A DNA stretch of 38,529 nt from Bacteroidetes bacterium RIFCSPLOWO2_12_FULL_35_15 (GTDB lineage Bacteria; Bacteroidota; Bacteroidia; 2-12-FULL-35-15). The DNA lies in NCBI GenBank assembly GCA_001769385.1, contig MEPB01000102.1, positions 1-38,529 on the forward strand, in the 5' to 3' direction. Below the pieces are notes generated by a model. That model made no database searches. It had not been told where the DNA came from and worked only from the letters and a program-made list of their open reading frames with translations. Position 1 is the first letter of the stretch. Every line of letters begins with the position of its first letter. This document shows positions 17,631 through 28,798 of the stretch, piece by piece. The position numbers and the translations under genes are program-made.

Positions 17631-17815
17631 AGTCTGTCCATAATGTAAAAACTAGCCACAGATTCGCAGATTAAAATTGAACTACTATACATTTTTTTGC
17701 CACAGATCATACTGATTTTCGCGGATTATCCGCCAAAGGCGGATTCCTTTTTTAATCTGCGAATCTGTGGCTTCTATTTTTTTTTAATTTAATCCCACTC
17801 TATGGATAGACACTA
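17631..17815 (+). repeat. MITE-like element, copy 2 (complete, nested inverted repeats)
   Basis: The inner terminal inverted repeat is perfect over 18 bp: GCCACAGATTCGCAGATT (17655-17672) and AATCTGCGAATCTGTGGC (17754-17771). A weaker outer inverted repeat pairs AGTCTGTCCATAATG (17631-17645) with CTATGGATAGACACT (about 17800-17814). The core contains a further palindrome, TCCGCCAAAGGCGGA. There is no coding capacity, so transposition would need an outside enzyme. A partial relative (GTCGCAGATTCACAGATTTC) lies at 35155-35174. Confidence 0.75.
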
Positions 17816-17865
17816 ATTACAATACGATCACTTTCTATTGAAATATGCTGGAAAACTTTTTTTAT

Positions 17866-19251
17866 TTATTTCTGCACTACAACTTTCCGATCCAGTTTGC
17901 TGTTATTCGTTTCAATTACCAATTGATAGATCCCATTCGCTAAATTACTCGAATCGTATTTCATACTATGTGACCCAGCAGTTTGGTTTCCATTAAACAA
18001 AACGACAACTTCACGTCCTGTTACATCAAACAATTTTATCCTTACCGGACCGGTTTCTAATATAGAATAATTTATTATTGTATAATTACCAAAGGGGTTT
18101 GGATAATTACTAATAGAAATTTGAGCTGAATTAGATTCTGCAATACCAACAGGCAGTGCAGGGCTTATTGTTAAACTATCCACATACAAAACAGAATTTC
18201 CATGAGGATTTGAGCCCCCTTGAAAAGGCAATAACAGAATTGTTGCACTATCAGGTGTACCAGTATAACCACCATTATAATAAATTGTTGTACTGAATGG
18301 AGTATATGAATTTACAGTTGCAAAATTTTGAAAAAAGCCTCCACCAACTTGTACTCCTGATTCAAACATAAGGATCCCAATTGTAAGTGTATCATTGTTT
18401 TGGGGTAAAAATTTAAAATACCCATTAAACGCTGAATTCCGTTCGGAAACAGGAAATCCCGGCAAAGGCCCATTTTGCCCTTGTGGTCCGGAAAGCATAT
18501 AACCCATACCTATTCCGTTAGGAGTAATCACATTTTCAATACGTGCAGCAAAAGTTCCTGAATATTTATCAGTAGTTTTTGTAACAGGTAAAGTTGCGTT
18601 GGTCAATAAACCTGCATTTGAAGTAAACCAATCATCCGGTTCTTCATCCGGAAAGGTAAGCCAACTTTCAAATCCGCCATTGGGAACCCCAACACTTGTA
18701 TTTGTAAAATGAACATCATCAATGATCATGTATCCGCCAACGAATGATTTGTTGGGATCCGTTGAGGTAAAACCTATTATTACTGAATCCGGTGTTAGTC
18801 CGGAAGTATAATTTACCTGAAAAGCCTTTCGTACAAAGGACGAAGGGTTACTTCCTGTAATATAATACATATCCTGACTAATAAAAGCTCCGTTATTTTT
18901 AAACATAAATAAAACCCAAGCAGAATCACCAGCAGGCAGATCATATTTAAAGTTTGCAACTAATGAATCCGGGCGATCTGCAAATGGAATACCACCAGTA
19001 AAATCTCCTGCCCCTTGCGGTGGATTACCATAAATAATAGCTCCCGGAGAATTGAGATTTTGTCGTTCAAAACGAATAGCCGAAAGGCCTTCGGTAGCAG
19101 GAGTTACTTTAGTAACAAGTCCGATAGGTTGCCATCCAACAGGAAGTACTGTGTTAGTTAAAGTCCAATTTTCAAAATCAGGATTTGGAATTTGGGCAAA
19201 TGAATAAAATGAACTTAACATTATAATTAGTACGTAAATGTATTTTTTCAT
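17866..19251 (-). CDS. Secreted two-module protein with T9SS type A sorting domain
   Basis: A 461-residue exported protein. The signal peptide is residues 1-19 (ending SFAQ). Two homologous beta-rich modules follow, each opening with NxxFExW (NPDFENWTLT... at about 23 and NGGFESWLTF... at about 190) and each containing IDDVHF/VDSLTI-type closing strands, resembling carbohydrate-binding/PCMD-like modules of Bacteroidota. The last 80 residues are a typical T9SS type A sorting domain: NYPNPFGNYTIINYSI, VRIKLFDVTGREV, LANGIYQLVI, KVVVQK. The protein should cross the outer membrane by type IX secretion and be released or attached to the surface. The ligand is unknown. It is divergent from the mutase gene with 137 bp between them. 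Confidence 0.9.
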   Translation of the reverse strand: MKKYIYVLIIMLSSFYSFAQIPNPDFENWTLTNTVLPVGWQPIGLVTKVTPATEGLSAIRFERQNLNSPGAIIYGNPPQGAGDFTGGIPFADRPDSLVANFKYDLPAGDSAWVLFMFKNNGAFISQDMYYITGSNPSSFVRKAFQVNYTSGLTPDSVIIGFTSTDPNKSFVGGYMIIDDVHFTNTSVGVPNGGFESWLTFPDEEPDDWFTSNAGLLTNATLPVTKTTDKYSGTFAARIENVITPNGIGMGYMLSGPQGQNGPLPGFPVSERNSAFNGYFKFLPQNNDTLTIGILMFESGVQVGGGFFQNFATVNSYTPFSTTIYYNGGYTGTPDSATILLLPFQGGSNPHGNSVLYVDSLTISPALPVGIAESNSAQISISNYPNPFGNYTIINYSILETGPVRIKLFDVTGREVVVLFNGNQTAGSHSMKYDSSNLANGIYQLVIETNNSKLDRKVVVQK

Positions 19252-19321
19252 GTGAAGATTTTTTTGAATTTAAAGCAACTAATATACAACGAATCCACAA
19301 ATCACACAATGAGTAAGTGCA

Positions 19322-19353
19322 TTTGGTATAATAGGCATGTATCATTATATTTG
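19322..19353 (+). promoter_or_regulatory. Promoter of the acyl-CoA mutase gene
   Basis: TTTG (19322-19325) and TATATTTG (19346-19353) are separated by 20 bp, a near-perfect Bacteroidota housekeeping promoter (TTTG, N19-20, TAnnTTTG). The start of transcription would be about 19360, leaving a leader of about 29 nt. Confidence 0.75.
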
Positions 19354-19388
19354 TAGCTATTCTCAAAACGAACCCAGATATTGTTCAT

Positions 19389-22844
<3,456 letters not shown>

Positions 22845-22851
22845 AAATTAC

Positions 22852-22859
22852 TATATTTG
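22852..22859 (+). promoter_or_regulatory. -7 box TATATTTG before the Spy-like gene
   Basis: TATATTTG lies 8 bp after the icmF stop and 72 bp before the ATG at 22931, with no clear -33 TTTG. It indicates independent transcription of the next gene. Confidence 0.45.
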
Positions 22860-22930
22860 TTATGATACATTAAACCTTTTGAAAAAACAATTGTCAACTT
22901 TACATAAATTAAAACTCAAAAAACAGAACC

Positions 22931-23356
22931 ATGAAAAAAATAATTTTGATCTCTGCTTTTCTAATTTCCGGAATGGTAATTAATGCTCAAAACGCAAACC
23001 AAACAAGAACAGCTTCTGATACAAGAAAAGATCAAACAGAAAATCCTGAAGCAAGAGCCAAAATCAATACTGAAAAAATGACTGAGAAATTGGGCCTTTC
23101 TACAGATCAACAAGCAAAAGTGCAACTAATTAACCTGGAAAACGCAAAGGCTTTAAAAGCTAATCGTGAAAAATTCATTAACGATGAAAAACAATTTGAA
23201 ACTGAAAAAAGAAAAATTCTTGAAAAATGGAATTCTGATTTAACACCTATTTTCAATGCTCAGCAATTAAAAACATGGGAAGCATTTGTAGCGGAAAAAA
23301 AAGCTGATACAAGCAAGAAAAAAGCAAGTCCAAAAGTAGCTGATCACACTAATTAA
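22931..23356 (+). CDS. Exported Spy/CpxP-like helical protein
   Basis: A 141-residue exported protein. The signal peptide is residues 1-19 (ending VINAQ). The mature chain is almost entirely helical and highly charged. It contains a segment KMTEKLGLSTDQQAKVQLINLENAK and a later LTPIFNAQQLKTWEAF, which is the layout of Spy/CpxP-like 'LTxxQ' proteins (two LTxxQ-type motifs in an antiparallel helical hairpin: LSTDQ and FNAQQ). Spy-type proteins are periplasmic chaperones in Enterobacteria; that role is only an analogy here. It ends at a strong terminator. Confidence 0.75.
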   Translation: MKKIILISAFLISGMVINAQNANQTRTASDTRKDQTENPEARAKINTEKMTEKLGLSTDQQAKVQLINLENAKALKANREKFINDEKQFETEKRKILEKWNSDLTPIFNAQQLKTWEAFVAEKKADTSKKKASPKVADHTN

Positions 23357-23375
23357 TTTATTATTATTTTAATTA

Positions 23376-23408
23376 AACTCCCGGTTCGAAAAAATCGGGA
23401 GTTTTTAT
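23376..23408 (+). terminator. Rho-independent terminator
   Basis: AACTCCCG (23376-23383) pairs with CGGGAGTT (23396-23403), followed by a T-rich tail (TTTATTTT). It lies 20 bp past the stop of the Spy-like gene and just before the TatD gene. Confidence 0.85.
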
Positions 23409-23418
23409 TTTAAAATGT

Positions 23419-24084
23419 TTGAAGAATCCAGTTTCATACATTGATATTCACACCCATCATGGTTTTGAAAATGATGTTCTTTATTTATTAAACCTCCCTG
23501 TTGATTTTCAAACGATACCAATTGATAAATTTTTCACAACAGGAGTACACCCTTGGTTTATTACAAAAAAAAATGTAAAGGCTCAACTTGATCTGATCAA
23601 CAAATTAATTCCAAACAAAAACATGTTAGCTATTGGGGAATGCGGCCTTGATAAATTAATTGATGTTCCATACAGCTCTCAGGAACGTATTTTTATTGAA
23701 CAACTAAAAATAGCTGAAGAAAATAAAAAGCCGGTAATTATTCATTGTGTAAAGGCTTTTGATGAGGTGATCAAAATAAAAAAAGAAATGAAACTTTCGG
23801 TTCCTCTGATTTTTCATGGCTTTAATAACAATAAACAAATTGCAAACCAACTACTTAAAAACGGATTTTACATATCGCTTGGGAAAGCATTATTAAAAAA
23901 CAATTCCAATGCATCAAAAATTATTTCAATAATTCCTCTTGAAAAATTATTTTTAGAAACCGATGATGCGGACATTTCAATTAAAACTATATTTACAGCA
24001 GCAGCAAGATATTTGCAGATCGATACAGAAGTATTAAAAGAACAGATTTACATTAATTTTAAAAAAGTTTTTAAACATGAGTGA
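23419..24084 (+). CDS. TatD family metal-dependent hydrolase (TTG start)
   Basis: A 221-residue TatD-type hydrolase (TIM barrel). Metal-ligand motifs are HTH (YIDIHTHHG, H11 and H13), GECGLDK (Glu), PVIIHCVKAF (His), LIFHGFNNN (His) and LETDDADI (Asp). TatD proteins act as Mg-dependent 3'-5' nucleases or as D-aminoacyl-tRNA deacylase-like enzymes; the precise substrate is open. It is shorter than usual (about 260) because the middle loops are trimmed. No in-frame ATG exists upstream or near the conserved start, so the TTG at 23419 (18 bp ahead of YIDIH) is the best start. The next gene begins inside its 3' end (8-bp overlap), indicating translational coupling. Confidence 0.85.
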   Translation: MKNPVSYIDIHTHHGFENDVLYLLNLPVDFQTIPIDKFFTTGVHPWFITKKNVKAQLDLINKLIPNKNMLAIGECGLDKLIDVPYSSQERIFIEQLKIAEENKKPVIIHCVKAFDEVIKIKKEMKLSVPLIFHGFNNNKQIANQLLKNGFYISLGKALLKNNSNASKIISIIPLEKLFLETDDADISIKTIFTAAARYLQIDTEVLKEQIYINFKKVFKHE

Positions 24085-24799
24085 TTTACAATGGTTATCT
24101 AGAACAGAGTTGCTGATTGGAAAAGAAAAACTCATGAAGCTTCAAAATTCTCATGTACTAATTGTTGGTATGGGTGGAGTAGGATCGTATGCCGCTGAAT
24201 TTATTTGTCGCTCCGGTATTGGAACAATGACCATTGTTGATGGAGATATTGTTGACCCTACTAACAGAAACAGGCAATTACCCGCACTTTCAACAACACA
24301 TGGTTTTCCGAAAGCTGATGTGATGGCTGAACGATTACTTGCGATCAACCCCGATCTGAATTTACAAGTGATAAAAGAATTTATCACTTCTGATAGAGCA
24401 GAAGAAATTCTTTCCAACAAGTTTGATTACGTAATAGATGCAATTGATAGCATCACCCCAAAAATTACTTTTATAAAAACAGCTTTTGAACGAAAATTAC
24501 AAATCGTTAGTTCGATGGGAGCAGGTGCAAAACTAGATCCAACCCAGCTTAAAGTAGTTGACATTTCTGAAACATATAATTGTCCTTTTGCTCAATACAT
24601 CAGAAAACGATTACGGGAATTTAATATTAACTCTGGAATTAAAACCGTTTTTTCACCTGAAATGCCAATTAAAGAATCATTGATGATGACAGATGGAAGC
24701 AATTTTAAAAAATCAGCTTATGGAACCATTTCATATTTACCGGCTGCATTTGGCGGAGTTTGTGCATCAGTAGTTATAAGGGATCTGATTGAAAAATAA
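24077..24799 (+). CDS. tcdA: tRNA threonylcarbamoyladenosine dehydratase (TcdA/CsdL-like E1 enzyme)
   Basis: A 240-residue ThiF/E1-superfamily protein. It has the nucleotide-binding loop GMGGVGSYAAE (residues 31-41), the conserved DGDIVDPTNRNRQLPA (Asp and Arg fingers), and VIDAIDSITPKI. The spacing and the downstream SSMGAGAKLDPTQLKVVDISET match TcdA, which cyclises t6A37 in tRNA to ct6A using ATP. ThiF and MoeB are less likely because they carry a Cys-rich zinc motif that is not seen here. The start overlaps the TatD gene by 8 bp, a pairing that keeps the two genes in one transcript. Confidence 0.88.
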   Translation: MSDLQWLSRTELLIGKEKLMKLQNSHVLIVGMGGVGSYAAEFICRSGIGTMTIVDGDIVDPTNRNRQLPALSTTHGFPKADVMAERLLAINPDLNLQVIKEFITSDRAEEILSNKFDYVIDAIDSITPKITFIKTAFERKLQIVSSMGAGAKLDPTQLKVVDISETYNCPFAQYIRKRLREFNINSGIKTVFSPEMPIKESLMMTDGSNFKKSAYGTISYLPAAFGGVCASVVIRDLIEK

Positions 24800-24836
24800 T
24801 ATTTTAATTCAGGATGTTACTAATTATTCAGGACAC

Positions 24837-25421
24837 TTATTGATTCGAAATAGCAACATCTTTTTTTAATTTTTCTATATCAAATGTATTCAGCAGTTTC
24901 AAAATATTCGGGAACCATGTTTCATGATACCCAAATCGAGGGTCAAGAAATTCATTAATTGCCTGTTCTTTTGTCCAGCCACAAAATGTCATCCTGTATG
25001 CTGCAACGATACAACCTGTTCTGTCTGAACCATGCTTACAATGCACAAGCACTTTTTTAGATGATCTTTTTATTGTTTTTAAAGCATCAACCATATCGTC
25101 ATACGAAATTTTCGCGGCTCTCATTGGTAAATGAATAAGTTCCATGTTTGTTCCCTTTATTTCAGCCTCGTCATTTTTAAAATTTCTTACATTTAGAACT
25201 GTTCCAATTCCTAAATTCTGTAGTTCAATCATTCCCTTCGAATCAGGCTGTTCCGAACGGTACAAATGCGCATCCACTTTATAAAGGTTGCTGAACCCTG
25301 AAATTTCAATTTTTTGAGATAAAGTGGATCCTGTATTATCAGAGGTTACTTTTGTTACATGACAAGCAGACAAAAAAAATATAACCAATAAATTAAATAC
25401 AATTTTTATATTTTTTTTCAT
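24837..25421 (-). CDS. Tyrosine/dual-specificity phosphatase-like lipoprotein
   Basis: A 194-residue protein with a lipoprotein signal (lipobox LSAC, C20), so it is predicted to sit in the membrane on the periplasmic side. The phosphatase signature is VHCKHGSDRTG, with C128 as nucleophile and R134 in the P-loop; the upstream VLNVRNFKNDEAE and LIHLPMRA are typical of the Siw14/DSP family. The general-acid Asp could be in the loop around 104-112. All core residues are present, so activity is likely, but the substrate (phospho-protein, inositol phosphate or other) cannot be told. Convergent with tcdA. Confidence 0.87.
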   Translation of the reverse strand: MKKNIKIVFNLLVIFFLSACHVTKVTSDNTGSTLSQKIEISGFSNLYKVDAHLYRSEQPDSKGMIELQNLGIGTVLNVRNFKNDEAEIKGTNMELIHLPMRAAKISYDDMVDALKTIKRSSKKVLVHCKHGSDRTGCIVAAYRMTFCGWTKEQAINEFLDPRFGYHETWFPNILKLLNTFDIEKLKKDVAISNQ

Positions 25422-25922
25422 GTTTTGAAATTACCAGCCTTGTTTACAAAACTAATTATATTATAGCTGCAAATCAACAAAAATGCTTATTTCTGGAAAT
25501 TTGTAAACGTATTTTTAGTCAAAATAAGAACTTATTAACTCTGGCAACCAAATCTAAACTCATCCGTACAAGAAAGCAAATGACCCGATTAATCAAAAAA
25601 ATAGCACACTTCAGGATTCAATCCATCAATGATCTTCAGATTTTATTATTTTGGATCACACTTTCATGTTCTTTTATTGCTTCTCTTGTTTTCATTATTC
25701 TTTAAGATTGAATTTCGAAAAAAAATCTGTTTGAATATTCAGGCAGCTACAATTATTTTATTTTTGAATCTGAAAAAGTTTTCATTCTCTCCTTTTAAAA
25801 AGTCATAACCTCTATTTATCATTACCCTTCTGAATATCTGAACCATTTCAATAAATATAAATAGCACTCTTTTTTCAATTGCCAATTAAATACCCCAATT
25901 ATCTTTATTTAAAATTCTTACA
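25422..25922. other. Intergenic region between phosphatase and sensor kinase
   Basis: A 501-bp gap, strongly AT-rich. The only item inside is a 41-codon ORF at 25580-25705 (separate entry). No RNA gene, repeat or clear terminator was recognised. Confidence 0.4.
25580..25705 (+). CDS. Possible 41-residue membrane protein
   Basis: ATG at 25580 encodes MTRLIKKIAHFRIQSINDL followed by a hydrophobic helix (ILLFWITLSCSFIASLVFIIL) and a TAA. The basic head plus one transmembrane helix is plausible for a small membrane protein, but AT-rich spacer can give such ORFs by chance. Support is weak. Confidence 0.25.
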   Translation: MTRLIKKIAHFRIQSINDLQILLFWITLSCSFIASLVFIIL

Positions 25923-27254
25923 ATGTCTTTCTTTAAAAAAAATTTACATTATTCAAATTTATGTATCTTTAGACTAAATAAAAATAGTCTGATTATGTCG
26001 TCTGTAATTACTACCTATATTAACAATAACGAGTCAAGAGCAAAAGCAATAAATCAATTTTGTGCATTTACCATGTTGTTTGCTTCACCTTATATTTTTA
26101 TTTTATATCAATTCGGACATACTTTTTCTGTCTTCATAATGGCAATATTAATTTTATTATTTTATTCCTGCATACTTCTAAATAAAACCCATCGAACGGA
26201 AATAGCCAAAATAGTACTGATTTTCACCACCAACTTTTCTGTGCTCTATTTTGATATTCTTTTGGGTTTTAATTCAGGTATTCATTTGTACCTGTTCACC
26301 GCTCCACTCATTGTCTATCTATTGTTTGATTATAACGAAAAACGCAACGTTCTTCTTTCTTTATCGAGTTACCTTCTTAATTTCATTTTCATTTTTACCG
26401 TTTACAAATTTAATTGGATAAAAGAAACTGAAATTGATCCTGATGCAATAAGTTATTTATATGCCATTAATCTTACTTTCAGTTTAATTTTAAGTTTTAT
26501 CCTGATCGTTTATTTTGCATTCATCAACAGTTCTCATAACACACTATTAACTGATATCAATTCGAAACTCGAAGCAAAAAAAACAGAGCTGGAATCAAAA
26601 ATTGAAGAAAAGAATAAAACTCAAAATGACTTATTAAAAACATTAAAAGAAAAAGACATTTTAATGGCAGAGGTTCACCATCGGGTTAAAAACAACTTAG
26701 CTTTTATTTCGGGTTTATTACAATTACAAAATTTTTATATTAAAGATGAAAAAGCCTCCTCTGTTATCCAGGAATCATTTTACCGTATCAAATCCATTTC
26801 CATATTGCACGAAAAATTTTATGAAAGCAATAACCTTGAAAAAATAGATATACAATCTTATATAAATGAACTCCTTGTTTTTTTAAAACTATCATTTTCT
26901 CATGAAAAAAAGGAAATAATTTTCCATGCCAATATCGATCACATCCCTCTCAATTTATCACAGTCGATGCCATTTTCATTATTATTAAATGAACTTATTA
27001 CCAATTCTTTTAAACATGCATTTAAAGAGAGCAATGATGGAAATATTTATATTTCACTTACAAAAGCAAATCCTGGTTTTGAATTTACCTATAAAGACGA
27101 TGGAGTTGGTTTTGATCTCAGTCTTGTTACCAAAGATAAAAGTCTTGGATTAAACCTGATAAATACATTTACTCAGCAATTAAGAGGCTCCTCACAATTT
27201 AGCTCAGAAAAAAACAAGGGAATGTGTTTTACTTCAACTCTTCATTTTGATTAA
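25923..27254 (+). CDS. Membrane sensor histidine kinase (HisKA_2/HWE-type)
   Basis: A 443-residue sensor kinase. Six hydrophobic segments occupy residues about 45-200 (membrane sensor domain without a large extracytoplasmic loop), then a coiled coil (about 208-245), then the HisKA_2 dimerisation box EVHHRVKNNLAFISGLLQLQ with the phospho-accepting His at 252/253. The HATPase domain has the N box LLNELITNSFKHAF, the G1 box DDGVGFD and a G2-like GLNLI. An in-frame ATG at 25995 (MSSVITTYINNNESRAKAIN) is an equally good or better start: a -7-like TATCTTTA lies at 25964-25971, inside the longer version. The response regulator follows 4 bp after the stop, so they are a two-component pair. Confidence 0.88.
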   Translation: MSFFKKNLHYSNLCIFRLNKNSLIMSSVITTYINNNESRAKAINQFCAFTMLFASPYIFILYQFGHTFSVFIMAILILLFYSCILLNKTHRTEIAKIVLIFTTNFSVLYFDILLGFNSGIHLYLFTAPLIVYLLFDYNEKRNVLLSLSSYLLNFIFIFTVYKFNWIKETEIDPDAISYLYAINLTFSLILSFILIVYFAFINSSHNTLLTDINSKLEAKKTELESKIEEKNKTQNDLLKTLKEKDILMAEVHHRVKNNLAFISGLLQLQNFYIKDEKASSVIQESFYRIKSISILHEKFYESNNLEKIDIQSYINELLVFLKLSFSHEKKEIIFHANIDHIPLNLSQSMPFSLLLNELITNSFKHAFKESNDGNIYISLTKANPGFEFTYKDDGVGFDLSLVTKDKSLGLNLINTFTQQLRGSSQFSSEKNKGMCFTSTLHFD

Positions 27255-27258
27255 ACCT

Positions 27259-27612
27259 ATGAAAAAAATATTAGTAGTGGAAGATGATCTGTTATTGAGT
27301 ATGCTTAATAAAAAGCACTTGCAACTTATGGGGCATACTGTTGTAAATGCCGTGACTAATGGTAAAGATGCCATTGAATCGGTAAAAAGGGACAAGCCCG
27401 ACCTTATATTGATGGATATACGACTAAAAGGTGATATGGATGGAATTGAAACCATGGTGGAGATTTCAAAATTTTCGAATATCCCGGTTATTTACCTTAC
27501 AGGAAATTCCAATGAAGATTGTAAAGTGCGTGCAAGTAAAACCAATTTGTTAGCCTTTTGCATAAAACCTGTGCATCTGGAAGAATTACAGCAAATTATT
27601 TCCAATTCTTAA
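27259..27612 (+). CDS. Single-domain response regulator
   Basis: A 117-residue receiver domain with no output domain. E8/D9/D10 form the acidic pocket (VVEDD), D53 is the phospho-acceptor (LILMDIRL), T81 follows (IYLTG), and K103 completes the site (CIKPV). The frame can be read from a TTG at 27247, but the ATG at 27259 starts exactly at the conserved MKKILVVEDD and lies 4 bp after the kinase stop. CheY-like stand-alone regulators act by protein contact or in phosphorelays; the downstream partner is not in the window. Confidence 0.9.
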   Translation: MKKILVVEDDLLLSMLNKKHLQLMGHTVVNAVTNGKDAIESVKRDKPDLILMDIRLKGDMDGIETMVEISKFSNIPVIYLTGNSNEDCKVRASKTNLLAFCIKPVHLEELQQIISNS

Positions 27613-27875
27613 AAAATTAGTAAAATTTTTTGTCAATAAAGGCGGGCTTTTCGCTACCCTTATACGGGGCAAGTCAGAAGTTTTTTCACACACAGGTAAT
27701 AAAAACTCTTTTGAGATTCAATTAAAGGAAAATCCCTTTAGGGGCTAAGATGAAGCGTTGGGAAAGTGGGGAGGTCTTAGTAATTTGTTGCATCTAAGCG
27801 CTGCTTACACAAAAAATAAAATCTTGAAAAAATGAAAAATTATTGGATCATATTTTTTTTCTCATATCTTATTCT
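27613..27875. other. Intergenic region with degenerate repeat
   Basis: A 263-bp gap. Positions about 27650-27682 (GCGGGCTTTTCGCTACCCTTATACGGGG) resemble the 'GGGCTATCCGC' repeat at 33664-33694 by eye. No gene or terminator with a strong stem was seen. Confidence 0.3.
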
Positions 27876-28160
27876 TCATGTATAATTACTGATAAAACAA
27901 TTTAAAGTCTCCATATTTCTTCGAACAGCCTGTTTCAAAGCTCTGTTTTCAACATTATAGAGTTCAGCAAGATGAACATCCAACATTACCTTATGTCCTC
28001 GTAAATAATAAATTTGATTTAATATTACCTCTTTAGGAATTGTTAGGGCTGTTTCTTTTTTAGCCATCGTTTTATTGTCTTTTCTGAGGCCGACCTCTAC
28101 TTTGGAGATAAGCAATTCTTTAAATTTTATTTGGTCATACCAGTTAACGTAGCTTGTCAT
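27876..28160 (-). pseudogene. Truncated ORF6N-domain gene
   Basis: A 94-residue frame. Residues about 31-80 match the start of the ORF6N domain (PF10543), a DNA-binding module of phage and mobile-element antirepressors: AKKETALTIPKEVILNQIYYLRGHKVMLDVHLAELYNVENRALKQAVRRN. Full proteins go on (typically RFPxDFMFxLT and a further 100 residues or more), whereas here the homology ends at RRNMET and a stop follows in NCFISNYT. The first about 30 residues (MTSYVNWYDQIKFKELLISK) lie in a sequence that is duplicated upstream (28312-28395), so the natural start may be the ATG at 28070. It is probably a remnant of a mobile or accessory gene. Confidence 0.7.
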
Positions 28161-28178
28161 AATTAAAAACTATTTATT

Positions 28179-28316
28179 GTTGGGCATAGCGTCCCGCTAT
28201 GTCTTTTTTAACAAGGCTTCCAGCCTTAATAAGGGCATGTTAATTTTAGTCAATGATTTTTCAAAAATACGGCAAGATGCCGGTTAAACAAAGCGTAGCG
28301 GGACGCAACGCTTAAC
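28179..28316. repeat. MITE-like element with internal hairpins, copy A
   Basis: Imperfect 27-bp terminal inverted repeats contain a perfect 11-bp core, GCGTCCCGCTA (left) and TAGCGGGACGC (right). Inside are two hairpins, AAGGCT-TCC-AGCCTT (28213-28227) and CGGC-AAGAT-GCCG (28270-28282). There is no ORF. Copy B is at 28414-28550. The layout suits an element mobilised in trans by a single-strand (Y1) transposase, but this is inference. Confidence 0.65.
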
Positions 28317-28413
28317 AGAGCTTACCGACCTCTACTTTGGAGATAAGCAATTCTTTAAATTTTATTTGGTCATACCAGTTAACGTAGCTTTTCATAATTA
28401 AAAACTATTTACT

Positions 28414-28550
28414 GTTGGGCATAGCGTCCCGCTATGTCCTTTTTAACAAGGCTTCCAGCCTTAACAAGGGCATGTTAATTTTAGTCAATGTTTTTCAAAA
28501 ATACGGCAAGATGCCGGTTAAACAAAGCGTAGCGGGACGCAACGCTTAAC
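28414..28550. repeat. MITE-like element with internal hairpins, copy B
   Basis: The second copy of the element, with the same 11-bp core inverted repeats and both hairpins. It differs by a few substitutions (ATTACTG before the left end, AACAAGGGC in the middle). Confidence 0.65.
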
Positions 28551-28564
28551 AAAAGGGAAAGACA

Positions 28565-28683
28565 ATTTTGCAACAACAGGAAAACATCCCCCTGCCTCAC
28601 GCAAGCATACACTCCCCCCTTCTCTAACACACCAACCAAGCACAAGGGGGACATTGCTAAATATCAAAACACACGCGTTAGGG
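28565..28683. repeat. 119-bp direct repeat, copy 1
   Basis: Starts ATTTTGCAACAACAGGAAAA and ends about ACACACGCGTTAGG. It contains TCCCCCT and AGGGGGACATT segments. Copy 2 is at 28799-28917; the two are about 90% identical by eye. Confidence 0.75.
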
Positions 28684-28712
28684 ATTCCTTCGACAAGCTC
28701 AGGATAAAATCC

Positions 28713-28753
28713 GCGGAAATCCTTTTGTGAGGAACGAACAAAAGATTGCAGCG
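28713..28753 (-). repeat. 41-bp inverted-repeat arm, left of dnaE-dinB
   Basis: The reverse complement reads CGCTGCAATCTTTTGTTCGT... and equals 33690-33730 with one mismatch. The adjoining GCGTTAGGGAT (about 28675-28685) is also inverted at the other side (ATCCCTAACGC, about 33734-33744). Confidence 0.8.
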
Positions 28754-28798
28754 AAAACATGAATTTAATTTGTTGGTGATAAAACTAACAAAGGCGCT

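Larger units (their letters stand above)
17186..17865. other. Gene-free region with repeats
   Basis: This 680-bp gap holds a GC-rich hairpin-type repeat right after the aminopeptidase stop (17188-17222, GACCTCACCCC...CGGAGGGGGG) and two copies of a MITE-like element described separately. Nothing that looks like a gene was found in the rest, including 17515-17630. Confidence 0.6.
28090..28550. repeat. Tandem duplication, two units of about 227 bp (period 235)
   Basis: Unit A (28090-28316) and unit B (28325-28550) are almost identical and joined by 8 bp (AGAGCTTA). Each contains the start codon and first 24 codons of the ORF6N frame plus a MITE-like element (28179-28316 and 28414-28550). In unit B the coding part runs MKSYVNWYDQIKFKELL... 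and stops after GKLC (28395 down to 28312). Confidence 0.85.

Noticed and set aside
27650-27780. Possible small RNA or attachment site after the response regulator
   Set aside because: Some short inverted segments exist, but no strong stem, promoter or target-like duplication.
28312-28395. 27-codon ORF beginning MKSYVNWYDQIK
   Set aside because: It is the duplicated 5' end of the ORF6N frame within tandem unit B and ends in the joining sequence; treated as part of the repeat.
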